Source of the DNA: an uncultured Synergistales bacterium
GTDB taxonomy: Bacteria > Synergistota > Synergistia > Synergistales > Aminobacteriaceae
Direction: 5' to 3'
Length of the DNA stretch: 19,664 nt
Assembly (NCBI GenBank): GCA_905233515.1
Contig: CAJOEQ010000023.1
Span: forward strand, 583-20,246
Below are positions 1 through 6,716 of this stretch, piece after piece (positions within the stretch are counted from its first letter, which is position 1; every line of letters begins with the position of its first letter). A program made the position numbers and the translations under genes. The notes under the pieces were generated by a model. That model worked only from the letters and a program-made list of their open reading frames with translations. It was not told where the DNA came from and did not search any database.

Positions 1-484
1 CAGCGAGCGGCATTCCCGATCTATTATAATCAACATATGAAGTGTCAGCCCCCTCGAGTCTTCCGTCCGACGCGCTATGATGAAGACTTCCTACATCTTC
101 CTCTAAATGCAAATGATTGACGCGAATTTTTTTGAGATTCCCGTTTTCGTCGTGTACTTCTATATATCCATTTGCTACTATGGGTAAATCGCATTGACTT
201 ATTTGATGGCCTTTAGGTAAATCGGGATAAAAATATGATTTCCTGAAAAATAAAGATTTAGGCTGAACAGTACAATTTAAGGCCATTCCTGCGAGCATTC
301 CCTGCTCTACTACGTTGTGATTTAAACGAGGCAGAGACCCCGGCAAACCCATACAAATCGGGCAAATATGAGTGTTAGGCGGGACATCTGTATTAGTTGA
401 ACATGAACAGAAAATTTTTGTGTCAGTCTTGAGTCTTATATGAATCTCTATACCGATTACGGGCGTAAATGTTAATTCAGACAT
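1..484 (-). CDS. gatB: Asp-tRNA(Asn)/Glu-tRNA(Gln) amidotransferase subunit B, N-terminal part (cut by window edge)
   Basis: GatB is the tRNA-binding and kinase subunit of GatCAB, which phosphorylates and then amidates mischarged Glu-tRNA(Gln) or Asp-tRNA(Asn) in the cytoplasm. The 161 visible residues start at an ATG (482-484) with MSELTFTPVIGIEIHIRLKT, typical of the family. A CSCS...CPICMG cysteine cluster (about residues 26-46) matches the family zinc site, and SYFYPDLPKGHQISQ and DYNRSGMPL are conserved catalytic-cradle motifs. The gene follows gatA with a 2-nt gap, so it is the last gene of a gatC-gatA-gatB operon. The C-terminal half, including the tail domain, lies outside the window. 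Identification is secure. Confidence 0.97.
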   Translation of the reverse strand, partial: MSELTFTPVIGIEIHIRLKTDTKIFCSCSTNTDVPPNTHICPICMGLPGSLPRLNHNVVEQGMLAGMALNCTVQPKSLFFRKSYFYPDLPKGHQISQCDLPIVANGYIEVHDENGNLKKIRVNHLHLEEDVGSLHHSASDGRLEGADTSYVDYNRSGMPLA

Positions 485-486
485 GA

Positions 487-1905
487 TTATTTCACTCCCT
501 CATTTGCGATTTTAGGTGAACCTGTATGACGTTCGATTATGACTCCGGCGTTCAATAATTCCGTGTCGCTCCATCTTGCGCCGATTAATTGCAGCCCGAC
601 CGGCAAATCTCCATAATACCCAGTAAAGAAAGAAAGCCCCGGCAATCCCGCTAAATTCACCGGCAAAGTATATAAATCTGCCTCGTATTCTTTCAGTGAG
701 TCATGACCGGAGTCGCCTATTTTTCCGGGCAAAGTGGGCGATGCCGGCTGTAAAATAAAATCAGTCTCACCAAATGCGCGCGCGAATTCTTGAGCAATCA
801 GAGTCCTTACTTTAGTAGCTGCTACATAATATTCTTCACAGCGAGTCGGCTCAGTTAAACAAGTCCCGGCTATTATTCTTGCTTTGACTTCAGAGCCGAA
901 ACCTTCAGATCTTACGCGCTCAAACATTTCTTTAATTCCTGCTGAGTCATTCACTGTATAGCCATATCTCACGACGTCATAACGTTCCAGATTCGTATGA
1001 GCCTCGCTCATTGCCAATGCCGCTATAACTGGTAATGAGACTTCTTTAATGATTGCGCCCTCGTCCTCTAAAATTTTCTGAGTCCTCTTCATTGCTTCAG
1101 AAATCGGCGACTCTAGCGTGAAATCCTGAAATTCTTTAACGAGCGCGACTCTTTTACCCTTTAGGCTTATATTTTCATTATATGTAAAATCGTGTTTTTT
1201 CTCTCTAAAGCAGCTAGAGTCCATCGGGTCATATTCAGAAATTATTGACATTATAATTTGCAAATCTCTGACTGTTCTAGCAAATGGGCCAATTTGATCC
1301 AGTGATGAGCCATAAGAAATTAAACCGTAACGACTCACCATTCCATAAGTGGGCTTAAAACCGTAAACTCCGCAATATGCAGCAGGCTGACGAATTGAGC
1401 CGCCCGTATCACTTCCAAGCGAGAAAGGAACATAGCCGGCACTGACAGCTGCAGCACTTCCGCCCGAACTTCCGCCGGGTACTCGTGATAAATCGTTCGG
1501 ATTATGAGTCGGCCCATATGCTGATTTCTCACAAGTCCCGCCCATTGCGAACTCATCCATGTTAGCTTTTCCCATTAAGAGAGCTCCGGAATTTCGCAAA
1601 AATTTCCATGCTGTAGCGTCATAAGGTGGCCGCCAATCTCCTAAAATTTTGCTCGCTGCTGTAGTCTTGATTCCCTTAGTGCATAAATTATCTTTTATGA
1701 TCGTAGGAATTCCTGACAAGATTCCGGAATTTGACTCGTTTAATTGATTTGCTGCTATATCATCAGTACGAGTGATTAGCGCGTGTATATTTTCTTCGCA
1801 TGAGTCAATTCTTTTTTTGCAGGACTCGTATAATTCACTAGCTGAAAATTTTTTCTCCTGAAGTCCCATAATGAGATGCCATAAATTTAATTCGTAAAGT
1901 TCCAT
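487..1905 (-). CDS. gatA: Asp-tRNA(Asn)/Glu-tRNA(Gln) amidotransferase subunit A (amidase)
   Basis: GatA is the glutaminase subunit of GatCAB; it releases ammonia from glutamine and channels it to GatB. The 472-residue protein has the amidase-signature fold with an intact Ser-cisSer-Lys triad: Lys71 in GIPTIIKDN, Ser146 in PGGSSGGSAA, and Ser170 in GSDTGGSIRQPA. The 75- and 24-residue spacings between them match characterised GatA proteins. Length is normal. The ATG at 1903-1905 has a GGAGG Shine-Dalgarno (complement of 1914-1918) lying inside the end of gatC, so translation is probably coupled. It shares an operon with gatC upstream and gatB downstream. Confidence 0.98.
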   Translation of the reverse strand: MELYELNLWHLIMGLQEKKFSASELYESCKKRIDSCEENIHALITRTDDIAANQLNESNSGILSGIPTIIKDNLCTKGIKTTAASKILGDWRPPYDATAWKFLRNSGALLMGKANMDEFAMGGTCEKSAYGPTHNPNDLSRVPGGSSGGSAAAVSAGYVPFSLGSDTGGSIRQPAAYCGVYGFKPTYGMVSRYGLISYGSSLDQIGPFARTVRDLQIIMSIISEYDPMDSSCFREKKHDFTYNENISLKGKRVALVKEFQDFTLESPISEAMKRTQKILEDEGAIIKEVSLPVIAALAMSEAHTNLERYDVVRYGYTVNDSAGIKEMFERVRSEGFGSEVKARIIAGTCLTEPTRCEEYYVAATKVRTLIAQEFARAFGETDFILQPASPTLPGKIGDSGHDSLKEYEADLYTLPVNLAGLPGLSFFTGYYGDLPVGLQLIGARWSDTELLNAGVIIERHTGSPKIANEGVK

Positions 1906-1908
1906 ATT

Positions 1909-2199
1909 TTAATCCTCCATAATGCGCGGTACTTTGAAATAAGATCCGTCAACGTGTTCGCTCTCGTTTAAGATTGCTTCAGTGTCAGCAAATGGGATTA
2001 TTTTATCTTCACGCAGGGGACATTGTAGGACTTCTGCAAAACTGAACGGCTCAACATTTTTTAAGTCTAATTCTTTAAACCTGTCGAGCATATCAAGAAA
2101 ATTATTAATGTAAAGCACTGTGCGGTCTAACTCGTTTTCAGTCAGAATCAGACGCGACTCTAATGCGATACTGTTTACTTCTTCGCTTGTTAGTTTCAC
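1909..2199 (-). CDS. gatC: Asp-tRNA(Asn)/Glu-tRNA(Gln) amidotransferase subunit C
   Basis: GatC is the small subunit that wraps around GatA and stabilises the A-B complex. I place the start at a GTG (2197-2199), giving a 96-residue protein beginning (V/M)KLTSEEVNSIALESRL, the usual family N-terminus. A strong AAGGAGAG (complement of 2208-2215) lies 8 nt upstream of this GTG. The longer in-frame ATG at 2227-2229 would add ten residues, has no ribosome site, and would place the Shine-Dalgarno inside the coding region. The central helix (residues about 23-45, NELDRTVLYINNFLDMLDRF) and the C-terminal EHVDGSYFKVPRIMED are characteristic. It is first in gatCAB, three bases before gatA. Confidence 0.95.
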   Translation of the reverse strand: MKLTSEEVNSIALESRLILTENELDRTVLYINNFLDMLDRFKELDLKNVEPFSFAEVLQCPLREDKIIPFADTEAILNESEHVDGSYFKVPRIMED

Positions 2200-2249
2200 G
2201 AATTTAACTCTCCTTTTATATATAAGCAAAATAAAATTTTTCCGTGAAT

Positions 2250-2258
2250 ATTATAGCA
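2250..2258 (-). promoter_or_regulatory. Probable gatCAB promoter with an extended -10
   Basis: On the minus strand TGCTATAAT (complement of 2250-2258) is a perfect TATAAT with the TGn extension, about 50 nt upstream of the gatC GTG and just outside the stop codon of the restriction gene. No convincing -35 box lies at the right distance, as is common with extended -10 promoters. It would let gatCAB be transcribed independently of the restriction-modification genes. Confidence 0.6.
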
Positions 2259-2265
2259 AGTAAAT

Positions 2266-3093
2266 TTAGATAAACAGTGAGTCAAATATGCCTGACTCTA
2301 AATCATGAATGTTATAAAGCGTGTCAAGTTCGGTAAAAGTTTCTGCTAGATTATTTTTTGCTTTCTCCCAGCCTTTGCCGTCAGTTATCCAGATAAATAT
2401 ACAATTAGGAATTTTGCGGGCTTCTTGAGCGATTGATTTATAACTGCGTGCAGTCTCGTTTAACTTTGATCCGCTGTCAGTGTAAAAATTTGTCTCGATT
2501 ACATAAATATTTTTGCTCGTTTTGACTGCGAAATCCCAGCGTTTATTTTTCACTTTAAAATTTGAAGGGAGGCCTAATTCTTTGCTTGTTATTTCGCGCT
2601 GAAAGTTTACGCCCGATTTTGTGAGATATTTTGCTACAAGATTTTCCATTTGATGACCACCCCTATTTTTACGGCTATGAGAGTCTAAACCTGTTTCTAC
2701 GCCGGTTATATAATCATGCAAATTTGAAATTATATGATTCTTGAGCATGTCAAATAATCCTGTTTCTTGCATGAAATAAATATATTGCTCAATAGAATAA
2801 TTCATTTTCTTAAAATTATATTCAAATATTCCGTTATCATCTTCACAATGTAATTCAATATTTCTAACAGCTAATAAAATGGGAATAGCCTTAAGACAAT
2901 TTGGATATTCTGCGAGCAGGTTAATAAATTTTTTCTTGATATTTCTAGCACCGATTAGACATTGCAATAAATTTATTTCGTTTTCTATTTTGCTGACATT
3001 CTTATAAATTTTCGCAAAATCTGTGTAATAATCATAACGATTAATAGATTTTCTGAAAGTTTTTAGCCAGTCATTAAAGTTACGTTTTCGCAT
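2266..3093 (-). CDS. Type II restriction endonuclease, DpnII/MboI family (predicted GATC cutter)
   Basis: A 275-residue protein closely resembling DpnII, which cuts unmethylated 5'-GATC. Family landmarks are visible in order: RNFNDWL (5-10), YYTDFAKIYKNVS (22-34), LIGARN (46-51), NYSIEQY (98-104), YITGVETGLD (128-137), WDFAV (186-190), VIETNFYTDSGSKLNETARS (198-217) and WITDGKGWEKAKNNL (235-249). Asp187 and Glu200 are likely metal and catalytic residues (inferred from the WDF...ExN pattern). The ATG at 3091-3093 lies inside the 3' end of the methyltransferase gene (31-nt overlap). The only ribosome site is a weak, distant AGAGG, which would keep nuclease synthesis below that of the methylase. 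Specificity is inferred from family resemblance. Confidence 0.92.
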   Translation of the reverse strand: MRKRNFNDWLKTFRKSINRYDYYTDFAKIYKNVSKIENEINLLQCLIGARNIKKKFINLLAEYPNCLKAIPILLAVRNIELHCEDDNGIFEYNFKKMNYSIEQYIYFMQETGLFDMLKNHIISNLHDYITGVETGLDSHSRKNRGGHQMENLVAKYLTKSGVNFQREITSKELGLPSNFKVKNKRWDFAVKTSKNIYVIETNFYTDSGSKLNETARSYKSIAQEARKIPNCIFIWITDGKGWEKAKNNLAETFTELDTLYNIHDLESGIFDSLFI

Positions 3094-3869
3094 GAATTTT
3101 TCAGCCTCTCGATCGATAAATTTATATAATCCGGCTCGTTATCAATCCCGATATATTTTCGGCCTAATCTTTTACAGGCGACTCCTGTAGTTGACGAACC
3201 GCAGAAAGGATCTAGTACTAATTCACCTTCACGCGTTGACGCTAATATTATGCGTTCAAGAATATATAACGGCTTTTGAGTCGGGTGTTTACCGTAAATT
3301 TTCTCACTTTGAGGCGTAAGAGTCCCCGTCCATACATCTTTCATTTGTTTGCCTCCGTTAAGTTCCTTCATTAGCGAATAATTGAAATAATGCCGGGATT
3401 TATTATTATTCTTCTGCGCCCATAAAATTGTCTCTGTGCTGTGAGTGAAGCACCTGCAGGCTAAATTTGGCGGGGGATTAGTTTTCTGCCACGTTATATT
3501 ATTAATTATCTTGAATCCCTCTTGTTCCAGCGCAAGACCTACCGAATAAATATTGTGAAGGGTGCCGCTAATCCATATAGAACCGTTAGATTTCAGGACT
3601 TTACTACATAAAGCGAGCCACTTACGATTGAAAGCGTGTTTTTCTTCTACGTCGCCTATTTTGTCCCAGTCAGCTTTATTGACTGATACACGTTTACCGC
3701 CGCTGCAAGAAATTCCATCGTTTGAGAGAAAATAAGGCGGGTCGGCAAAAATCATGTCAATACATTCGGGCTGCATTTGTTCAAGAGCTGAGAACGAGTC
3801 AGACAGATATAATGACGAACTATTATCAGTAAAATACGGCTTTAAATTTGCAAAATAAGAATCTTTCAC
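3063..3869 (-). CDS. DNA adenine-N6 methyltransferase, DpnA (M.DpnIIB)-like
   Basis: A 268-residue SAM-dependent methyltransferase of the permuted order with the catalytic motif first: DPPYFLSNDG (43-52), then KHPTQKP (194-200) and the SAM-binding LDPFCGSSTTG (219-229) and YIGID. It strongly resembles DpnA, the second methylase of the DpnII system, which methylates adenine in GATC and acts on single-stranded DNA. Start is a GTG (3867-3869) preceded by AGGAGG (complement of 3877-3882) with 7-nt spacing. The DpnM-type (Dam-like) enzyme that normally accompanies DpnA is not in the window, so this protein alone probably protects the host here. It is the first gene of a two-gene operon with the endonuclease. 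Confidence 0.93.
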   Translation of the reverse strand: MKDSYFANLKPYFTDNSSSLYLSDSFSALEQMQPECIDMIFADPPYFLSNDGISCSGGKRVSVNKADWDKIGDVEEKHAFNRKWLALCSKVLKSNGSIWISGTLHNIYSVGLALEQEGFKIINNITWQKTNPPPNLACRCFTHSTETILWAQKNNNKSRHYFNYSLMKELNGGKQMKDVWTGTLTPQSEKIYGKHPTQKPLYILERIILASTREGELVLDPFCGSSTTGVACKRLGRKYIGIDNEPDYINLSIERLKNSCENVTLMTG

Positions 3870-3898
3870 GCTTTCACCTCCTAAGATTTATATTTTGT

Positions 3899-3929
3899 GA
3901 TCTTAGATCGGATCAGCGCAAAAGATCAA
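3899..3929 (-). promoter_or_regulatory. Candidate promoter of the restriction-modification pair, containing four GATC sites
   Basis: On the minus strand TTGATC (complement of 3924-3929) and TAAGAT (complement of 3900-3905) are separated by 18 nt and form a plausible -35/-10 pair. Transcription would start near 3893, just before the AGGAGG of the methyltransferase. GATC occurs at 3899-3902, 3906-3909, 3911-3914 and 3924-3927, so one copy overlaps each promoter box and two fill the spacer. GATC is the predicted target of the encoded enzymes, so adenine methylation here could set expression of the operon (inference). Confidence 0.5.
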
Positions 3930-5073
3930 GTAATTTATTTATTTTCTCCGAGCAAATAATCAATATATTGTCTTGCTGCCCTTCCTGTTTTGCCGCCGTG
4001 TTGAACCTCCCACCTGTCAGCACCGTATAATAATTTTTTTCAATATTTAAGCCGGCCTTCTCAGCAAGTGAGATTACTATTTCATGATAATTTTCACGTG
4101 AAGGACTCGAATAATTTATAGCAATTCCGAATCTTGAAGCGAGCGATAATTTTTCTTCTACAGTGTCAGATCTGTGAATATCTCCTTTGTGTTCCATGTC
4201 GTCGCGATCCTTCCAAATTTCACGGACTATGTGCCGGCGGTTTGAAGTCGCATAAATTAAAATATTTGTAGGTTTTGCCTCGATTCCGCCCTCGATTATT
4301 GCCTTGAGAAATTTATAATCGCTCTCATTCTCTTCAAATGATAAATCATCAATGAATATAATAAATTTATAATTTCTCCGTCTGAGTATACCCGAAATCT
4401 TGAGAATATCTTTAAATTGATGCTTGTAGATCTCAATAACTCGCAGACCCTGTGAAAAATATTCATTTAAGAGAGCCTTAACGCTTGAAGATTTGCCCGT
4501 GCCTCCATCGCCGTAGAGTAAAACATTATTTGCAGGCCGTCCCGCTATAAATGCCTCAGTGTTGCGTATTAATTCATTTTTCTGAATCTCATAGCCTACT
4601 ATATCAGCAAGTTTTATATTAGTATCCCAGGAAACCGGGACAATATTTTCGCCGTCATACTTGAAAGCCCCTTCAAAAGCAAAATATCCTATGCCGTAAT
4701 TCTTGTAAAAGCTCGTTACATGTTTATAGAATTCTTCAGGAGTTTTTGAATCCGCTAATTTCTTGCAAATTCCGCAAAGTACTTTATCATATTTTGATTT
4801 ATCGGCCTTAAAAATAATCGTGTCGCGTTCATATTTAAAAAATTTCATATACTGCTCAAAATCATGAAGTGCAATATCCTTTAATGAATCATTGGGGGCT
4901 TCTCGTCTCTCACACCTGCGCGAAAAAAAATTTACATCTGAAAGAATCATACAAGCAAGATAATTGTGCCATAAATTACCAGACATGCAAGAATTATTTG
5001 ATGTATAATCAATCACTTCATGAAGAGAAATATTTAAATCAGGCATTCTATAAGCAAGCAATTTAGCAAACAT
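3913..5073 (-). CDS. DUF815-family AAA+ ATPase with a frameshifted C-terminus
   Basis: A P-loop ATPase of unknown cellular role. I start it at the ATG at 5071-5073, which has GGAGG (complement of 5081-5085) 7 nt upstream; an ATG 33 nt further out places that site inside the gene. From this start, Walker A is YGDGGTGKSS (about 187-196, Lys194), Walker B is FIIFIDD (237-243), and YATSNRRHIVRE (274-285) is typical of the family. After GLNIEKN the frame changes at A7 (complement of 4034-4040). One extra A gives LLYGADRWEVQHGG, then a KTGRAARQYIDYLL end, the conserved DUF815 C-terminus, stopping at 3935-3937 (379 residues). The frame as written runs instead to TGA at 3913-3915 with an unrelated tail. 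This may be a real mutation, a base-call error or transcript slippage. Confidence 0.85.
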   Translation of the reverse strand: MFAKLLAYRMPDLNISLHEVIDYTSNNSCMSGNLWHNYLACMILSDVNFFSRRCERREAPNDSLKDIALHDFEQYMKFFKYERDTIIFKADKSKYDKVLCGICKKLADSKTPEEFYKHVTSFYKNYGIGYFAFEGAFKYDGENIVPVSWDTNIKLADIVGYEIQKNELIRNTEAFIAGRPANNVLLYGDGGTGKSSSVKALLNEYFSQGLRVIEIYKHQFKDILKISGILRRRNYKFIIFIDDLSFEENESDYKFLKAIIEGGIEAKPTNILIYATSNRRHIVREIWKDRDDMEHKGDIHRSDTVEEKLSLASRFGIAINYSSPSRENYHEIVISLAEKAGLNIEKNYYTVLTGGRFNTAAKQEGQQDNILIICSEKINKLLDLLR

Positions 5074-5120
5074 AAATTGACCTCCATAAAATAAAAAATT
5101 TTCCATGAATTATAACGCAC

Positions 5121-5162
5121 AAAAAAAGACTCCGCGAAATTTTTTACCCTTTTCACAGAGTC
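5121..5162 (-). terminator. Rho-independent terminator of the five-gene envelope operon
   Basis: Read on the minus strand, GACTCTGTGAAA (complement of 5151-5162) pairs with TTTCGCGGAGTC (complement of 5128-5139) in a 12-bp stem with two G-T pairs. An 11-nt loop separates the arms and seven T follow (complement of 5121-5127). It lies 19 nt after the stop codon of the last gene of the operon. Confidence 0.9.
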
Positions 5163-5180
5163 ATTTATATAAAATAAAAT

Positions 5181-5930
5181 TTATTTCGTTACGCTTATTT
5201 CTCCCAGCCAGTAATAGCCCCATTTTCTTGACTGCTGAGCTAAATAGGGCATATCCTGCTCATACCATTGAAAGCCTGAAGAACGCACGAATCTTTGAAT
5301 CTTTGTATATTCGCGCCTGATTGAACTTGCTACACTCTCTGAAGGCCTTTTCTCTATCTGATGCCATGAACGCCCAGTCCATATATAAATAATTTTCGGT
5401 CTTGTACTGAGCCAAGCTACTGGGACTGCAGGTTTATCAAGAACTCCGATTCTGTCAACTGTTCCTTTCCAATTGCCTATTGACATAAAATCCGCTCTAA
5501 ATGCCCAGTCAGGTATATACGTAGAATTTTTTTGATTTCCTGCCATTTGTGAACGTGTATAAGCTCCCTGCTTGACTGCTAAAAACTCATCACCGGGCAA
5601 TCTTCTTATTGAAGAAATTTGCGCGTCAGATACCCATTTAGTAATGCCGGCTGTCTCTGGAACTATTGAGCCCACTACATAACTTGTTGCGACGAGATTC
5701 GGCCCTTCTGAAGTCCCATATACCCACATCCCATCAGGATTCTTTTTTACCGGGTAACCGTCAAGAGTTATATACCAGTTTTTAGGCATGTTATAAGGCC
5801 TGTATACATAAAAAGTCATTCCCGAATATGGAGACTCAGGAACTAAAAGAGGTTCAGCGACGTATAATTTTGCGCTTGCTATTGATTCAAGAATTATTAC
5901 AGCAAGAATCGCAATAAAAATTTTCCTCAT
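5181..5930 (-). CDS. Secreted protein of unknown function, paralog of the gene upstream
   Basis: I do not recognise the family. The 249-residue protein begins with a signal peptide (MRKIFIAILAVIILESIASA, cleavage about residue 20), so it should be periplasmic or exported. It shares a block pattern with the next gene upstream: an early M-F-VY-P stretch, DGY-V-K, YVVGS followed by P, then MSIG-W-G-V--IGVL--P--PVAW, IY-WTG--W, a C-terminal RRE, and a final W-Y-WLG. Tryptophan and tyrosine are frequent in the second half. GGGGAG (complement of 5941-5946) precedes the ATG and overlaps the end of the paralog. It is the last gene of the five-gene operon, directly before the terminator. Confidence 0.85.
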   Translation of the reverse strand: MRKIFIAILAVIILESIASAKLYVAEPLLVPESPYSGMTFYVYRPYNMPKNWYITLDGYPVKKNPDGMWVYGTSEGPNLVATSYVVGSIVPETAGITKWVSDAQISSIRRLPGDEFLAVKQGAYTRSQMAGNQKNSTYIPDWAFRADFMSIGNWKGTVDRIGVLDKPAVPVAWLSTRPKIIYIWTGRSWHQIEKRPSESVASSIRREYTKIQRFVRSSGFQWYEQDMPYLAQQSRKWGYYWLGEISVTK

Positions 5931-5937
5931 GATTCAA

Positions 5938-6699
5938 TCACTCCCCTAAATTTATAACGCCGAGCCATTCATAAGCCCACGCACTTGAATATCGCGCTAA
6001 AATATTAGTGTCTTCATCTGACCAGTAAAACAAATTAGATTTTCTTGACTCAATTGTCAAATTATATAATTCGCGTCTTAGAGTACTTATTGCGCTTGAG
6101 AATTTACTACGTGGGAAAATTTGCTTCCATTTTCCGCCAGTCCAAGCGTAAATTACTTCGGGATAATCGCCCTTCCATGCAACGGGAATTTTAGGACGGT
6201 TTAACACTCCGATTTTATTGACGCTGCCTTGCCACTTCCCAATTGACATAAAAATTTCGTTTCTTGTCCAGTCCGCATTACTAGGCAAATAAATATTTCC
6301 TTCTCCTTCAGGCTTTGAACTCGGTGGCGTGTAAATTATTCGCGGCTGGTCTTGATTTTCTGACTCATTGCCTAAAATCGGAGCTACTGACGAAATACGC
6401 GCGTTATACGGTTTGAGCTTGACGACTTGAGGAATCACTGAGCCTACAACATATCCCGTTTTTGTGATAGTGCCTTTATTATATGATGCATAGTACCAAA
6501 TATTTTTATTTTTATAAACGAGATAGCCGTCAAAAGTCGAATAAATATCAATGGGCAATTTAGCGGGCTTGTAAACGTGAAAGCTCATATAATGATAAGC
6601 AGGCTGCGTTACAAGAATCGCTCTATCTGCCGCAAAAGATTTATTAAAACTCAACGCAAGAAAACTTATCACGAGCGCAAGAAATTTTTTAGAATTCAT
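5938..6699 (-). CDS. Secreted protein of unknown function, paralog of the gene downstream
   Basis: A 253-residue protein of unrecognised family with a signal peptide (MNSKKFLALVISFLALSFNKSFA, cleavage near residue 23). It matches its neighbour along the whole length: MSFHVYKP versus MTFYVYRP, GYVVGSVIP versus SYVVGSIVP, FMSIGKWQGSVNKIGVL versus FMSIGNWKGTVDRIGVL, and IYAWTGGKWKQI versus IYIWTGRSWHQI. The two are therefore a tandem duplication that has diverged considerably. It carries an extra central segment (about 117-138, acidic and proline-rich) that the neighbour lacks in this form. A GGGGGTG ribosome site precedes the ATG. Only 7 nt separate it from the downstream paralog. Confidence 0.85.
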   Translation of the reverse strand: MNSKKFLALVISFLALSFNKSFAADRAILVTQPAYHYMSFHVYKPAKLPIDIYSTFDGYLVYKNKNIWYYASYNKGTITKTGYVVGSVIPQVVKLKPYNARISSVAPILGNESENQDQPRIIYTPPSSKPEGEGNIYLPSNADWTRNEIFMSIGKWQGSVNKIGVLNRPKIPVAWKGDYPEVIYAWTGGKWKQIFPRSKFSSAISTLRRELYNLTIESRKSNLFYWSDEDTNILARYSSAWAYEWLGVINLGE

Positions 6700-6716
6700 A
6701 AATTTTCACCCCCGCA

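Noticed and set aside
2200..2229. A longer gatC starting at the ATG at 2227-2229
   Set aside because: The strong AAGGAGAG lies inside this extension and serves the GTG at 2197-2199, which also matches family N-termini.
2275..2300. A GAGTC...GACTC inverted repeat near the end of the endonuclease gene as a terminator
   Set aside because: Only a 5-bp stem within coding sequence and no T-tract on the transcribed strand.
3848..4030. A short plus-strand frame over the restriction promoter
   Set aside because: Antisense to the end of the ATPase gene and the start of the methylase; no ribosome site and no recognisable protein.
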